49,532 bases of DNA from Streptomyces triticisoli (lineage in GTDB: Bacteria; Actinomycetota; Actinomycetes; Streptomycetales; Streptomycetaceae): positions 1 through 49,532 of the forward strand of contig NZ_QFDQ01000216.1 of assembly GCF_003270085.1 (NCBI RefSeq), written 5' to 3'. Every line of letters starts with the position of its first letter. Within the stretch, counting starts at the first letter, position 1. Below the pieces are notes generated by a model that did no database searches, had not been told where the DNA came from, and worked only from the letters and a program-made list of their open reading frames with translations. Below, piece by piece: positions 24,324 through 32,805 of this stretch. The position numbers and the translations under genes are program-made.

Positions 24324-25733
24324 GTGACCGCTGAGGCCAGTCGGGCGGGGTCCCCGACGGACCTCGCCGCAGACGGCGAGCGACCGCTCAGGATCGCACT
24401 CCTCACCTACAAGGGAAACCCGTTCTGCGGCGGTCAGGGCGTCTACGTACGCCACCTCTCGCGCGAACTGGCCCGCCTCGGCCACCGGGTCGAGGTGATC
24501 GGCGCACAGCCGTACCCGGTCCTCGACACCCTGGACGGAAATGAGGGCCACGACGGCCGGCTGGGCCTCACCGAGCTGCCCAGCCTCGACCTCTACCGCC
24601 AGCCCGACCCCTTCCGCACCCCCGGGCGCGACGAGTACCGCGACTGGACCGACGTGCTGGAGGTCGCCACCATGTGGACCGGCGGCTTCCCCGAGCCGCT
24701 GACGTTCAGCCTGCGCGCCCGCCGCCATCTGCGCGCCCGCCGCGGCGAGTTCGACGTCGTCCACGACAACCAGACGCTCGGATACGGGCTGTTGGGGGAC
24801 CTCGGCGCCCCTCTGGTCACCACCGTCCACCACCCCATCACCGTGGACCGGCAGTTGGAGCTGGACGCCGCCGAGGGATGGCAGCGACGGATGTCCGTAC
24901 GGCGCTGGTACGCCTTCACCCGCATGCAGAAGCGGGTCGCGCGCCGGCTGCCGTCCGTGCTCACCGTCTCCGGCACCTCGCGCCAGGAGATCGTCGACCA
25001 CCTGGGCGTGCGCGAGGACCGCGTCCACGTGGTCCACATCGGCGCCGACACCGACCTGTTCTCGCCCGACCCGGCCGTGCAGCGGGTCCCCGGGCGGATC
25101 GTGACCACCTCCAGCGCGGACGTGCCGCTCAAGGGCCTGGTCTTCCTCGTCGAGGCACTGGCGAAGGTGCGGACGGAACACCCCTCGGCGCACCTCGTCG
25201 TCGTCGGCAGGCGGGCCGAGGACGGGCCGGTCGCGCAGGCGATCGAGCGGTACGGCCTGGAGGGCGCCGTCGAGTTCGTCAAGGGCATCCCGGACGCCGA
25301 ACTGGTCGACCTGGTCCGCTCGGCCGAGGCCGCGTGCGTGCCGTCGCTGTACGAGGGCTTCTCGCTGCCGGCGGCCGAGGCGATGGCCACCGGTACGCCG
25401 CTGGTCGCCACGACCGGGGGTGCGATCCCGGAGGTCGCCGGCCGCGACGGCGAGACGTGCCTCGCGGTGCCGCCCGGTGACGCGGGGGCGTTGGCCGCCG
25501 GGCTGAACCGGCTGCTGGGCGACCCGGAGTTGCGGGCGCGGCTGGGCGCGGCCGGGCGCGAGCGGGTGCTGCGGCACTTCACGTGGGCCCGTGCGGCGGA
25601 GGGGACGGTACTGCACTACCGCGCGGCTCTCGCCGGCTCCGCCGGCCCGGACCCGCGCCGCCCCGCGCCCCGGAATCCCGGCCGCTCCGCGGCCTCAGAG
25701 GCTGTCTATCCCGAAAGCAGGGCCACGTGCTGA
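24324..25733 (+). CDS. Glycosyltransferase family 4
   Basis: The 469-aa protein is a GT-B glycosyltransferase. The N-terminal domain opens with LRIALLTYKGNPFCGGQGVYVRHLSRELARLGHRVEVIG, containing the Gly-rich donor/acceptor loop. The C-terminal domain carries GADTDLFSPD, SADVPLKGL and the E-x7-E nucleotide-sugar motif in PSLYEGFSLPAAEAMATGTPLVAT. Retaining transfer from a nucleotide sugar follows from the family; the acceptor is unknown. It has no signal peptide. It begins a coupled operon: its stop overlaps the methyltransferase start by 7 bp. Next to a KstR-like regulator and an alpha-toroid protein, a glycolipid or terpenoid acceptor is conceivable. Confidence 0.9.
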   Translation: MTAEASRAGSPTDLAADGERPLRIALLTYKGNPFCGGQGVYVRHLSRELARLGHRVEVIGAQPYPVLDTLDGNEGHDGRLGLTELPSLDLYRQPDPFRTPGRDEYRDWTDVLEVATMWTGGFPEPLTFSLRARRHLRARRGEFDVVHDNQTLGYGLLGDLGAPLVTTVHHPITVDRQLELDAAEGWQRRMSVRRWYAFTRMQKRVARRLPSVLTVSGTSRQEIVDHLGVREDRVHVVHIGADTDLFSPDPAVQRVPGRIVTTSSADVPLKGLVFLVEALAKVRTEHPSAHLVVVGRRAEDGPVAQAIERYGLEGAVEFVKGIPDAELVDLVRSAEAACVPSLYEGFSLPAAEAMATGTPLVATTGGAIPEVAGRDGETCLAVPPGDAGALAAGLNRLLGDPELRARLGAAGRERVLRHFTWARAAEGTVLHYRAALAGSAGPDPRRPAPRNPGRSAASEAVYPESRATC

Positions 25734-26461
25734 CCGTCGACTTCTCCCGGTTCCCGCTCGCCCCGGGCGACCGCGTCCTGGACCTCGGCTGCGGTGCCGG
25801 CCGGCACGCGTTCGAGTGCTACCGGCGCGGCGCGCGGGTCGTGGCGCTGGACCGCAACGGCGAGGAGATCCGCGAGGTCGCCAGGTGGTTCGCGGCGATG
25901 GATGAGGCGGGGGAGGCGCCCGCCGGGGCCACCGCCACCGCCATGGAGGGCGACGCCCTCGCCCTGCCCTTCCCCGACGCGTCCTTCGACGTCGTCATCA
26001 TCTCCGAGGTGATGGAGCACATCCCGGACGACAAGGGTGTACTCGCCGAAATGGTACGGGTGTTGAGACCGGGCGGCCGGATCGCGGTCACCGTGCCGCG
26101 CTACGGACCCGAGAAGGTCTGCTGGGCCCTGTCCGACGCCTACCACGAGGTCGAGGGCGGCCACATCCGCATCTACAAGGCCGACGAACTGCTGCGGAAG
26201 ATGCGCGAGGCGGGCCTGCGCCCGTACGGAACCCACCACGCCCACGCGCTGCACTCGCCGTACTGGTGGCTGAAGTGCGCCTTCGGCGTCGACAACGACA
26301 AGGCGCTGCCGGTGCGCGCGTACCACAAGCTGCTGGTCTGGGACATCATGAAGAAGCCGCTGGCCACGCGGGTGGCCGAGCAGGCGCTGAACCCGCTGAT
26401 CGGCAAGAGCTTCGTGGCGTACGCGACCAAGCCGCACCTGCCCCGGGCGGACGCCAAGTGA
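25727..26461 (+). CDS. Class I SAM-dependent methyltransferase
   Basis: The 244-aa protein has the Methyltransf_11 pattern. RVLDLGCGAGRHAFECYRRGARVVALD is SAM motif I plus the acidic residue of strand 2, MEGDALALPFPDASFDVVIISEVMEHIPDD is motifs II-III, and EMVRVLRPGGRIAVTVP the following strand. The C-terminal part (GGHIRIYKADELLRKMREAGL, then SPYWWLKCAFG) is typical of methyltransferases acting on larger lipid-like substrates such as quinones or sterols, but the substrate is not determined. GTG start overlaps the glycosyltransferase end; the stop overlaps the next GTG by GTGA. Confidence 0.88.
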   Translation: MLTVDFSRFPLAPGDRVLDLGCGAGRHAFECYRRGARVVALDRNGEEIREVARWFAAMDEAGEAPAGATATAMEGDALALPFPDASFDVVIISEVMEHIPDDKGVLAEMVRVLRPGGRIAVTVPRYGPEKVCWALSDAYHEVEGGHIRIYKADELLRKMREAGLRPYGTHHAHALHSPYWWLKCAFGVDNDKALPVRAYHKLLVWDIMKKPLATRVAEQALNPLIGKSFVAYATKPHLPRADAK

Positions 26462-27537
26462 CCACTCCCCGGACGGAACACCTGGTCCTGCCCGGGGTCC
26501 TCACCGCCGGGCAGGCCGCCGCGACCGTGCGCGGCATCCTCGCCGTGCAGCGGGAGGACGGGGCGATCCCGTGGTTCCGCGGCCATCACCTCGACCCGTG
26601 GGACCACGTCGAGGCCGCGATGGCGCTGGACGCGGCCGGCGAGCGCGAGGCGGCCGAGCGGGCGTACTTCTGGCTGGCCCGGCACCAGTTGAGCGACGGC
26701 TCCTGGTACGCGGCCTACGCCGACGGGGCGTACGACGACGTCACCGACCACAAGCGGGAGACGAACTTCGTCGCCTACATCGCCGTGGGGGTGTGGCACC
26801 ACTACCTGTCCACGGGCGACGACACGTTCCTGGACCGCATGTGGCCGGTCGTTTACGCGGCCGTCGAGTTCGTGCTGCGACTGCAGCAGCCGGGCGGGCA
26901 GATCGGCTGGAAGCGCGAGGACGACGGCACGGACACGGCGGACGCGCTGCTGACCGGGTGCTCGTCGATCCACCACGCGCTGTGCTGCGCGCTGGCGATC
27001 GCGGAGGAGCGTGGAGAGCCGCAGCCGGACTGGGAGTTGGCGGTCGGCGCGCTCCGGCACGCGATCCGCGACCACCCGGAGCGGTTCCTGGACAAGGACC
27101 GCTACTCGATGGACTGGTACTACCCGGTGCTGGGCGGCGCGCTGACCGGAGCGGAGGCGAAGGCGCGGATCGAGGCGGACTGGGACCGCTTCGTGGTGCC
27201 CGGCCTCGGCGTGCGCTGCGTCGTCCCCAACCCGTGGGTGACGGGCGGCGAGTCGGCCGAACTCGCCCTGGCCCTGTGGGCCGTGGGCGAGTCCGACCAC
27301 GCGCTGGAGATCCTGCAGTCCATCCAGCACCTGCGCGACGCGGAGACCGGCCTGTACTGGACGGGCTACGTCTTCGAGGACGAGGCCATATGGCCGCGGG
27401 AACTGACCACCTGGACCGCCGGAGCGCTCCTGCTCGCCGTCGCCGCGCTCGGCGGCCACGAGGCCACCTGCACGGTCTTCGCGGGCGACCGCCTGCCCAG
27501 GGGCCTGGACCCGGACTGCTCCACCTGCCCCGCCTGA
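26458..27537 (+). CDS. Alpha/alpha-toroid (six-hairpin) protein of the GT/MT operon
   Basis: The 359-aa protein is made of helical hairpin repeats with conserved aromatic/Asp pairs: GILAVQREDGAIPWF, FWLARHQLSDGSWYAAYADG, EFVLRLQQPGGQIGW, WYYPVLGGALTGAEA. This is the alpha/alpha-toroid seen in prenyltransferase/squalene-cyclase and six-hairpin glycosidase superfamilies. No DXDD cyclase motif is visible, so a terpene cyclase is not supported. It has no signal peptide. GTG start overlaps the methyltransferase stop. Its constant company with a glycosyltransferase and methyltransferase suggests a shared substrate, possibly a glycoside or isoprenoid. Function remains open. Confidence 0.78.
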   Translation: MTTPRTEHLVLPGVLTAGQAAATVRGILAVQREDGAIPWFRGHHLDPWDHVEAAMALDAAGEREAAERAYFWLARHQLSDGSWYAAYADGAYDDVTDHKRETNFVAYIAVGVWHHYLSTGDDTFLDRMWPVVYAAVEFVLRLQQPGGQIGWKREDDGTDTADALLTGCSSIHHALCCALAIAEERGEPQPDWELAVGALRHAIRDHPERFLDKDRYSMDWYYPVLGGALTGAEAKARIEADWDRFVVPGLGVRCVVPNPWVTGGESAELALALWAVGESDHALEILQSIQHLRDAETGLYWTGYVFEDEAIWPRELTTWTAGALLLAVAALGGHEATCTVFAGDRLPRGLDPDCSTCPA

Positions 27538-27605
27538 CGGCGGCGGGCCGCCACCGTCACCGGCTCCGGAACCCTGACCGAAACCTGCCATGCGTGCGGA
27601 GAGTG

Positions 27606-27663
27606 ACGGGGGATCGCCGAGGTAAGCCCAAAAGGGGCCACGGGATGATCTTGAAGCCCTGAG
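27606..27663. repeat. 58-bp island-bounding inverted repeat, left copy
   Basis: The minus strand carries GGGCTTCAAGATCATCC and CTTTTGGGCTTACCTCGGCG. It matches 42824-42881 in opposite orientation at 55 of 58 positions. It lies 68 bp after the last core gene on this side. Confidence 0.85.
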
Positions 27664-27738
27664 CGCCTGCCCGTCACCCGTTCGGCTCAAGGTCGTCGGT
27701 GGTGATGTTGGGCTGTCGTCTGGGGCCGGGGCGGGATT

Positions 27739-27879
27739 GTGACCTCGATCGAGCGGACCGCGTATCCGCGGTTCAAGCGGCTGATCACCGCGCATGAGCT
27801 GCGTGCACGTGCGGGGGTCCTGACCAGCGATGTGCGCCGCACACCCATGCGAGTTCGGACAGTCCGTCGCTGGCGATGA
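27739..27879 (+). pseudogene. Tn3-family transposase N-terminal remnant
   Basis: Reads VTSIERTAYPRFKRLITAHE, which is the conserved start of Tn3-type (DUF4158-containing) transposases. After about 21 codons the homology ends and the frame runs 25 further codons to a stop. Only the first 2% of a roughly 1000-aa transposase survives, so this is a scar. The surrounding 27664-27942 contains nothing else that I can recognise. Confidence 0.65.
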
Positions 27880-27942
27880 AACCCCCATATGTCCTCTTCA
27901 TGTAGAGGCGTGAGGTTTGCGTGCGGCGTGATGATTGGCGGC

Positions 27943-28428
27943 ATGGACGTCAACGAAGTACTGCTGCCTGGGGTGGGGATGCGCTATGAGTTCGCCACCC
28001 GCGAGGGGGACCGGATGAGTGTCGTCGCCCTCCGGTCGGGCGATTTCGAGCTGATGACCTATGAGGGCGTGGATCCGGACGAGGCGCGGGTCGTGTTCCG
28101 GCTGACCCGTGAGGAGGCCGACACTCTCGCCGGGATTCTGGGGGCCCCGCGTATCGCCGAGCGGTTCGCGGATCTGACCAAGGAGGTGCCGGGGCTGAGT
28201 GCCGGGCAGGTCGAGGTACGTGCGGGCGGGCCCTTTGTGGACCGTCTGCTGGGGGAGACCAGGGCCCGGACGCGTACCGGCGCGTCGATCGTGGCGATCG
28301 TGCGCGGCGAGGAGGTGATCCCCTCCCCGGGGCCGGAGCAGGTGCTGCACGCGGGGGATGTGATGGTGGTGATCGGAACCCATGACGGGATTGCCCAGGT
28401 GGAACAGATCATCCAGGCTGACCAGTGA
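27943..28428 (+). CDS. TrkA-C domain regulatory subunit of K+/H+ antiporter (KhtT-like)
   Basis: The 161-aa protein ends in a TrkA-C (RCK-C) domain: EVRAGGPFVDRLLGETRARTRTGASIVAIVRGEEVIPSPGPEQVLHAGDVMVVIGT, with the conserved G-A-S-I-V-A-I and L-x-x-GD-V-x-V-x-G pattern. The N-terminal half (about 1-70) is a small domain as in Bacillus KhtT. These subunits gate the partner antiporter in response to nucleotides or c-di-AMP and pH. The next gene starts inside its stop codon (GTGA), so they form a two-gene unit. Start at MDVNEVLLPG; MIGG four codons earlier is possible. Confidence 0.85.
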   Translation: MDVNEVLLPGVGMRYEFATREGDRMSVVALRSGDFELMTYEGVDPDEARVVFRLTREEADTLAGILGAPRIAERFADLTKEVPGLSAGQVEVRAGGPFVDRLLGETRARTRTGASIVAIVRGEEVIPSPGPEQVLHAGDVMVVIGTHDGIAQVEQIIQADQ

Positions 28429-29621
28429 AGGTCTCGGTCGCCCTGCTGCTGGAGCTGGGGATCATCCTGGCAGCGCTGAGTCTGCTCGGGACGCTGGCCC
28501 GGCGTTTCACACTCTCGCCCATCCCGCTCTATCTCCTGGCAGGTCTGGCTCTGGGCGAGGGAGGCATCGCCCCGGTTCCGGCCGCCGGCCCGTTCGTGGA
28601 GACCGGAGCAGGCATCGGGGTAGTCCTCCTGCTGCTGGTGCTCGGTCTCGAGTTCACCGTGCCGGAGTTCACCGCCAGCCTCCGCCGCCATCTGCCGTCC
28701 GGGGCAGTCGATCTTGTGCTGAACGCGACGCCCGGAGCCGTGGCGGGATGGCTGCTGGGCCTGGACGCCACCGGGATCCTGACCTTGGCGGGCGTGACCT
28801 ACATCTCCTCCTCGGGCATCATCGCTCGGCTTCTGAGCGACCTGAGGCGCCTGGGCAACCGGGAGACCCCGGCCGTGCTGTCCGTGCTGGTGCTGGAAGA
28901 CTTCGCGATGGCCGCGTTCCTCCCGCTGCTCGCGGTCGTCGCCGCCGGCGGCACCTGGCGGCAGGCACTACTGGGAGTCCTGATGGCCCTCGGCGCGGTC
29001 CTGGCCGCGCTCGCCGTGTCGTACTGGTGGGGACACCATCTCGGACGGGCGCTGTTGCATCTGCGTCCGGACGCCGAACAGCTGCTGCTGCGGGTGCTCG
29101 GCGTGACACTGATCGTCGCCGCGCTCGCCGAGGCCGCGCACATCTCCGCCGCGGTAGGAGCATTCATCGTGGGACTGTCACTCACCGGTGAGGCGGCCGA
29201 CCGGGCACGGCAGGTACTGAGCCCGCTGCGGGACCTGTTCGCCGCCGTCTTCTTCCTCTCCGTCGGTCTGTCGGTCAGGCCGGAGACGCTGCTGCCGGTG
29301 CTTCCCGCCGCCCTGCTGCTGGGGGTGGTCACGGCGCTGACGAAGCTGGCGGCCGGCTGGTACGCCGCACGACGGGAGGGCGCGGGGCACCGGGGCCGGC
29401 TGCGGGCCGGTACCGCACTCATCGCACGCGGCGAGTTCTCCCTCGTCATGATCGGTCTGGTCGGGGTGCGGCAGGACCGGCTCGGCGCTTTGGCGGCCGG
29501 ATACGTCCTGCTGCTCGCCGTGACCGGTCCGGTGCTCACCCGTTTCGCCGGGACTCGTCCGGCGCCCAGCGCGGGTAAGGGCAGGCAGGTGCACACCGGC
29601 GGCGACACGGCGGGGCGATGA
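28425..29621 (+). CDS. CPA2 cation/H+ antiporter (KhtU-like)
   Basis: The 398-aa membrane protein has about 12 helices and CPA2 hallmarks. LARRFTLSPIPLYLLAGLALGEGG is the first conserved repeat, VTYISSSGIIARLLSDL corresponds to the unwound helix-4 region, VLVLEDFAMAAFLPLL contains the ion-binding Glu-Asp pair, and ALIARGEFSLVMIG is the conserved late motif. With the TrkA-C partner it should export K+ (or Na+) in exchange for protons under alkaline or salt stress. It lacks the long C-terminal RCK-N domain of KefC, consistent with regulation by the separate subunit. Confidence 0.9.
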   Translation: MKVSVALLLELGIILAALSLLGTLARRFTLSPIPLYLLAGLALGEGGIAPVPAAGPFVETGAGIGVVLLLLVLGLEFTVPEFTASLRRHLPSGAVDLVLNATPGAVAGWLLGLDATGILTLAGVTYISSSGIIARLLSDLRRLGNRETPAVLSVLVLEDFAMAAFLPLLAVVAAGGTWRQALLGVLMALGAVLAALAVSYWWGHHLGRALLHLRPDAEQLLLRVLGVTLIVAALAEAAHISAAVGAFIVGLSLTGEAADRARQVLSPLRDLFAAVFFLSVGLSVRPETLLPVLPAALLLGVVTALTKLAAGWYAARREGAGHRGRLRAGTALIARGEFSLVMIGLVGVRQDRLGALAAGYVLLLAVTGPVLTRFAGTRPAPSAGKGRQVHTGGDTAGR

Positions 29622-29799
29622 CGGGCCAGCCAGACCAGCAGGCGGCGCAGGCGTTTGCCGGCGGAGGCGAGCTGCGGTGAGTACTGTGATGCCGAGGTGC
29701 GCGCTTACGCGTGTCTGGTGCGGTGTAAAGGGGGCGGGAGTGCGCTTCCCTCCTGAGCTTCACCGGGGGATGCGTGTCGGTGGTCGCCGACACCCTTGA

Positions 29800-30080
29800 T
29801 CGTGTCCGGAAGAACAGCCAGCCGAGCAACCGGCCCACCAGCAACCCGCCCAGCACACCGACAGTGCATTTGTACGCGACGTCCTGCGCAACCCACGGAC
29901 CGATCCACTCAGCCGACCAACCGCTGCCTGCGGCGGCGGCCAGCCCCACGGCCGCGTACATCAGCGGAAACGCGAGTCCGTCCTTCAGGCCCGCCTCACT
30001 GGTGAGAGCGAACCGCACCTCGTCCTCATCGTGTTCGTCATCCGTGGGCTCGTCCCCCCGCACTTCCGCAGCGAGTGGCT
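29800..30080 (-). pseudogene. NhaP-like (CPA1) antiporter, central fragment
   Basis: Reads LAAEVRGDEPTDDEHDEDEVRFALTSEAGLKDGLAFP and the next helices to VVGRLLGWLFF-like sequence (GGLLVGRLLGWLFFR). The FALTSEAGLxDGLAFP motif is the ion-binding region of CPA1 Na+/H+ antiporters. Homology begins abruptly near 30080 and ends near 29800. The N-terminal part lies at 31545-31983 on the same strand; together they were one gene before the IS630/GNAT insertion. The C-terminal helices are lost. Confidence 0.8.
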
Positions 30081-30155
30081 CGGCCGCATCCTTGGCCGGG
30101 TAATCGACGTGCTGCCCGGCGGCCAGCAGGCTGTCTCCAGGGCCTGATCTTGGAG

Positions 30156-30897
30156 GTGGTCGTGGGGCGTCGACCGAGTGTGTTCATCCGGCCGGTCAGC
30201 ATGGACGAGGGTCGCAGGCTGCAGCGGATCAGCCGGACCGCGAAGGACCCGATCCGGCTGCGCCGGACGATTGTGGTGCTGATGTCCGCCCAGGGCCAGA
30301 CGGTCAAGGACATCACCTCGCTGATGCAGGTCGGCGAGGACTACGTCCGCGTTGTCATCCACGCCTTCAACGAGCGGGGATTTGAGGCACTGGACCCAAA
30401 ATGGAGCGGGGGACGCCCGAAGACGATCGGTGAGCGGGTGCGTGAGCATATCCGCCTGAGCGCGCGGACGTCCCCCGCCGACTGGGACGTCGCCGCGTTC
30501 TCCACCCGGAGCCTGTCCAAGCTCGCCGACCACCTGGTCAAACGGCACGTGGTACCGGCGATCAGCCGGGAGACCCTGCGGCGCATCCTGCGCGAGGGCA
30601 AGGTCTCCTGGCAGGCCACCACGACCTTGGAAGGCGTCCACCGACCCGGACTTCACAGCCAAGATGCACCGGGTCCTGGCCCTGTACGACACCCCGCCGA
30701 CGGACGGACGGGTGGTCTGCGTCGACGAGTTCGGACTACTGAACCTGATGCCCCGCAAGGGCAAGGCCTGGCGTCCGGCGGGCAGGCCCCGCCGACTGCG
30801 GGCCACCTACAACCGCTACGGCGGGGTGCGGCACATGCTCGCCGCCCTCGACCTGGCCACCGGGAGGATCCACTACCGGATCCGCAAGCGGAAGCGG
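30156..30897 (+). pseudogene. IS630-family transposase, frameshifted and truncated
   Basis: The N-terminal part has HTH domains (MDEGRRLQRISRTAKDPIRLRRTIVVLMSAQGQTVKDI, RETLRRILREGKVSWQATTTL). One extra T near 30628 shifts the frame; the second frame continues MHRVLALYDTPPTDGRVVCVDEFGLLNLMPRKGKAWRPAGRP, which contains the first catalytic Asp (VDEFG). Homology ends around HYRIRKRK, before the later catalytic Asp and Glu. The element is therefore inactive. It sits inside the NhaP-like antiporter gene. Confidence 0.85.
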
Positions 30898-30976
30898 TGT
30901 TCGCGCCCGACTCACCCGTCCGACAGTGGACCGAATACCCCTCCAGGGCTGCCTGATACAGCTCTACGATCTTCGC

Positions 30977-31516
30977 ATGAGCGACCGGAGCCCGGCAGAC
31001 GAAGAGCTGCAGACCGCCCGACTGTCACTGCGGCGTCCGACCGAAGCCGACATCGATGCGATCTTCGCGATCCACAGTGACCCCGGAACCTGCCTGCACA
31101 ATCCTTCCGACGCTCTCGCCCGGCCCGAAGAGGCCGAAGAGCTCTATCAGCGCTGGAGCAACCAGTGGCACAGCTGCGGATACGGGTACTGGGTCGTCCG
31201 ACGCCGCAACTCTGCCCTGCAACTGGGGTTCTGCGGGATCAAGCCCATGGAACTGAACGGCATGAAGGTCCTCAACCTCTTCTACCGTTTCGCCACCTCC
31301 GCATGGGGCCAGGGCTTCGCCAGCGAGGCCGCGACCGCAGTCACCAGCTGGGCATCCCGGCACATTCCCGACCTCCCGCTGATCTCCCGGGTCCGGCCGG
31401 CCAACGCCGCCTCCCAGCGCGTGGCGGTCAGGGCCGGCCTGACCCGGGCGGAACACCTCGACGGCACCGGATACGACGGCTTCGATTGGATCTACGCAGC
31501 GAAGCTGCCGAACTGA
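30977..31516 (+). CDS. GNAT-family N-acetyltransferase (RimJ/RimL type)
   Basis: The 179-aa protein starts LQTARLSLRRPTEADIDAIFAIHSDP, the standard opening of the Acetyltransf_3 group. GYWVVRRRNSALQLGFCGI is the central beta strand, YRFATSAWGQGFASEAATAVTSWA the acetyl-CoA pyrophosphate loop (variant Q/R-x-x-G-x-A in WGQGFA), and RVRPANAASQRVAVRAGL the Asn-containing late motif. It acetylates an amine, either a protein N-terminus or a small molecule. Codon use fits the region, and it is intact. It lies between the two halves of the disrupted antiporter, so it entered with or after the IS630 element. Confidence 0.85.
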   Translation: MSDRSPADEELQTARLSLRRPTEADIDAIFAIHSDPGTCLHNPSDALARPEEAEELYQRWSNQWHSCGYGYWVVRRRNSALQLGFCGIKPMELNGMKVLNLFYRFATSAWGQGFASEAATAVTSWASRHIPDLPLISRVRPANAASQRVAVRAGLTRAEHLDGTGYDGFDWIYAAKLPN

Positions 31517-31544
31517 GCCCACTCCGACGCGAACCCTCACCGAA

Positions 31545-31983
31545 GGCCGTCCAACATTCCGAGCCGAGCCACGAGCACCGGATCGGTGGGCGCCAGGACA
31601 GCACCCAACAGCAGCGCGGCGGCTGGCGGCCAGTCCAGCAACCACCAGGCCATCAGCGCGGTGATCAGGAACGCCAACGGCATGGTGATACCCAGCAATC
31701 GCCAGGTCGCGCCCCACCGATGCCGCCCGACGGGCCGGTTGAGCGCCAGCCCCGCACCCATCAACGAGATGAGCACCACGACCTCGATGACATGCTCGGC
31801 CACCACCCGGTCATCCACCGGATCGATCACGGGCGGCGGCAGAGGCAGCAGATACACGCCGATGCCGCACAGCAGGAAGACCAGCGGTAGCGACAGCGGT
31901 CGTCCGGCCAGGACCCGAGATAGAACGGCCGCGAGCAACGCTCCGACCCCTAGCCACGCGAAAACCGCGTCCGCGCTCGTCAC
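31545..31983 (-). pseudogene. NhaP-like (CPA1) antiporter, N-terminal fragment
   Basis: GTG-initiated frame with the first CPA1 helices: FAWLGVGALLAAVLSRVLAGRPLSLPLVFLLCGIGVYLLPLP, then EVVVLISLMGAGLALNRPVG and LLLGAVLAPTDPVL. Homology stops at DPVL, exactly where the central fragment at 30080 resumes (LAAEVRGDEP), giving a precise insertion point. The frame adds about ten foreign residues (VARLGMLDGLR) and stops at 31537. Confidence 0.82.
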
Positions 31984-32189
31984 CGGTACGGCCCGCCCTT
32001 CTCACCGCCATGGATCATCGGGTACGCCCTGCTGGGCATCCCGGCCGAATACCCCACATCACACAGGTCATGGACGACAACGAGCGGCTAGCCCCAAGCC
32101 GTCGGCTTACTCCTCGCCGCGAGCGACGGGTTCGGCCCTCCGGCCTGTGCGAGCGCAGTGCCTCCCCAGGGGTCAGCCGGTTCCGTCAA

Positions 32190-32777
32190 TCAAGGTGAGC
32201 CTGTCTTGCCTCCTTTCTGGGTGTTCATGCGCTCCCACTCCGCGGCCCACCGCGCCATGCGGTGACGCTCCAGTCCCTGGCGAGCCACCCAGGCAACAGC
32301 CAGCACGGCCCCGCTCGCCCCTGACACGGTCAGCACGCCTCCTGAGATCGCGTGCCACCGGGTCTCCTCATCGGTCAGGGGCTCAGCCGCGATCTTGCCG
32401 TTCCGGTCCGCCCACACGGTGACCGTGTGCCCGGCCGGGGTCCCGGATGGCACTCTTGCCTCGTCCGTGTGCGTGGAACCTTCCGGCGCCGTCCAGCGCA
32501 CTGTCGCCCAGACCCGATAGCCGCTCGGTGCCCGTTCGGGCAACCGGTCCTCCGCGTCCTCGACGAGTACGGCCGAGACCTCACGGCGCTCTGCTCGCTG
32601 CCGCTCGGCGGACTCTTTTATGGCGTCCGCCGCTGCCAGGCCCGCGAGCAGGCCGCCGACCAGTGCGACCACCCACGAGGCGAGCAACACCCACGCTTCG
32701 ACGATGTCACTGCGCCGCCGCAGCGGATTCCGCCGCCACCGCCACCACCGCACCCTTCCATGCTGTGACGCTGCCAT
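32190..32777 (-). CDS. Rv1733c-family membrane protein
   Basis: The 195-aa protein begins with a basic RWWRWRRNPLRRRSD segment, then a transmembrane helix (WVLLASWVVALVGGLLAGLAA). A soluble domain of about 100 residues follows (EVSAVLVED, YRVWATVRWTAPEGSTHTDEARV, GHTVTVWADRNGKIAAEPL), then a second helix (GGVLTVSGASGAVLAVAWVA) and a short tail RHRMARWAAEWERMN. This two-helix arrangement with RWRRNPLRRxxD matches the Rv1733c family of mycobacteria and streptomycetes. The function is unknown; the M. tuberculosis member is known as a dormancy-regulon antigen. Start at MAASQHG, which precedes the conserved basic motif. Confidence 0.78.
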   Translation of the reverse strand: MAASQHGRVRWWRWRRNPLRRRSDIVEAWVLLASWVVALVGGLLAGLAAADAIKESAERQRAERREVSAVLVEDAEDRLPERAPSGYRVWATVRWTAPEGSTHTDEARVPSGTPAGHTVTVWADRNGKIAAEPLTDEETRWHAISGGVLTVSGASGAVLAVAWVARQGLERHRMARWAAEWERMNTQKGGKTGSP

Positions 32778-32805
32778 CGGCCGACACCCCAACCCGTGGT
32801 AACCA

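Noticed and set aside
26458..27537. Terpene cyclase call for the third gene of the GT operon
   Set aside because: The toroid-like repeats are present but no DXDD or aspartate-rich cyclase motif is visible.
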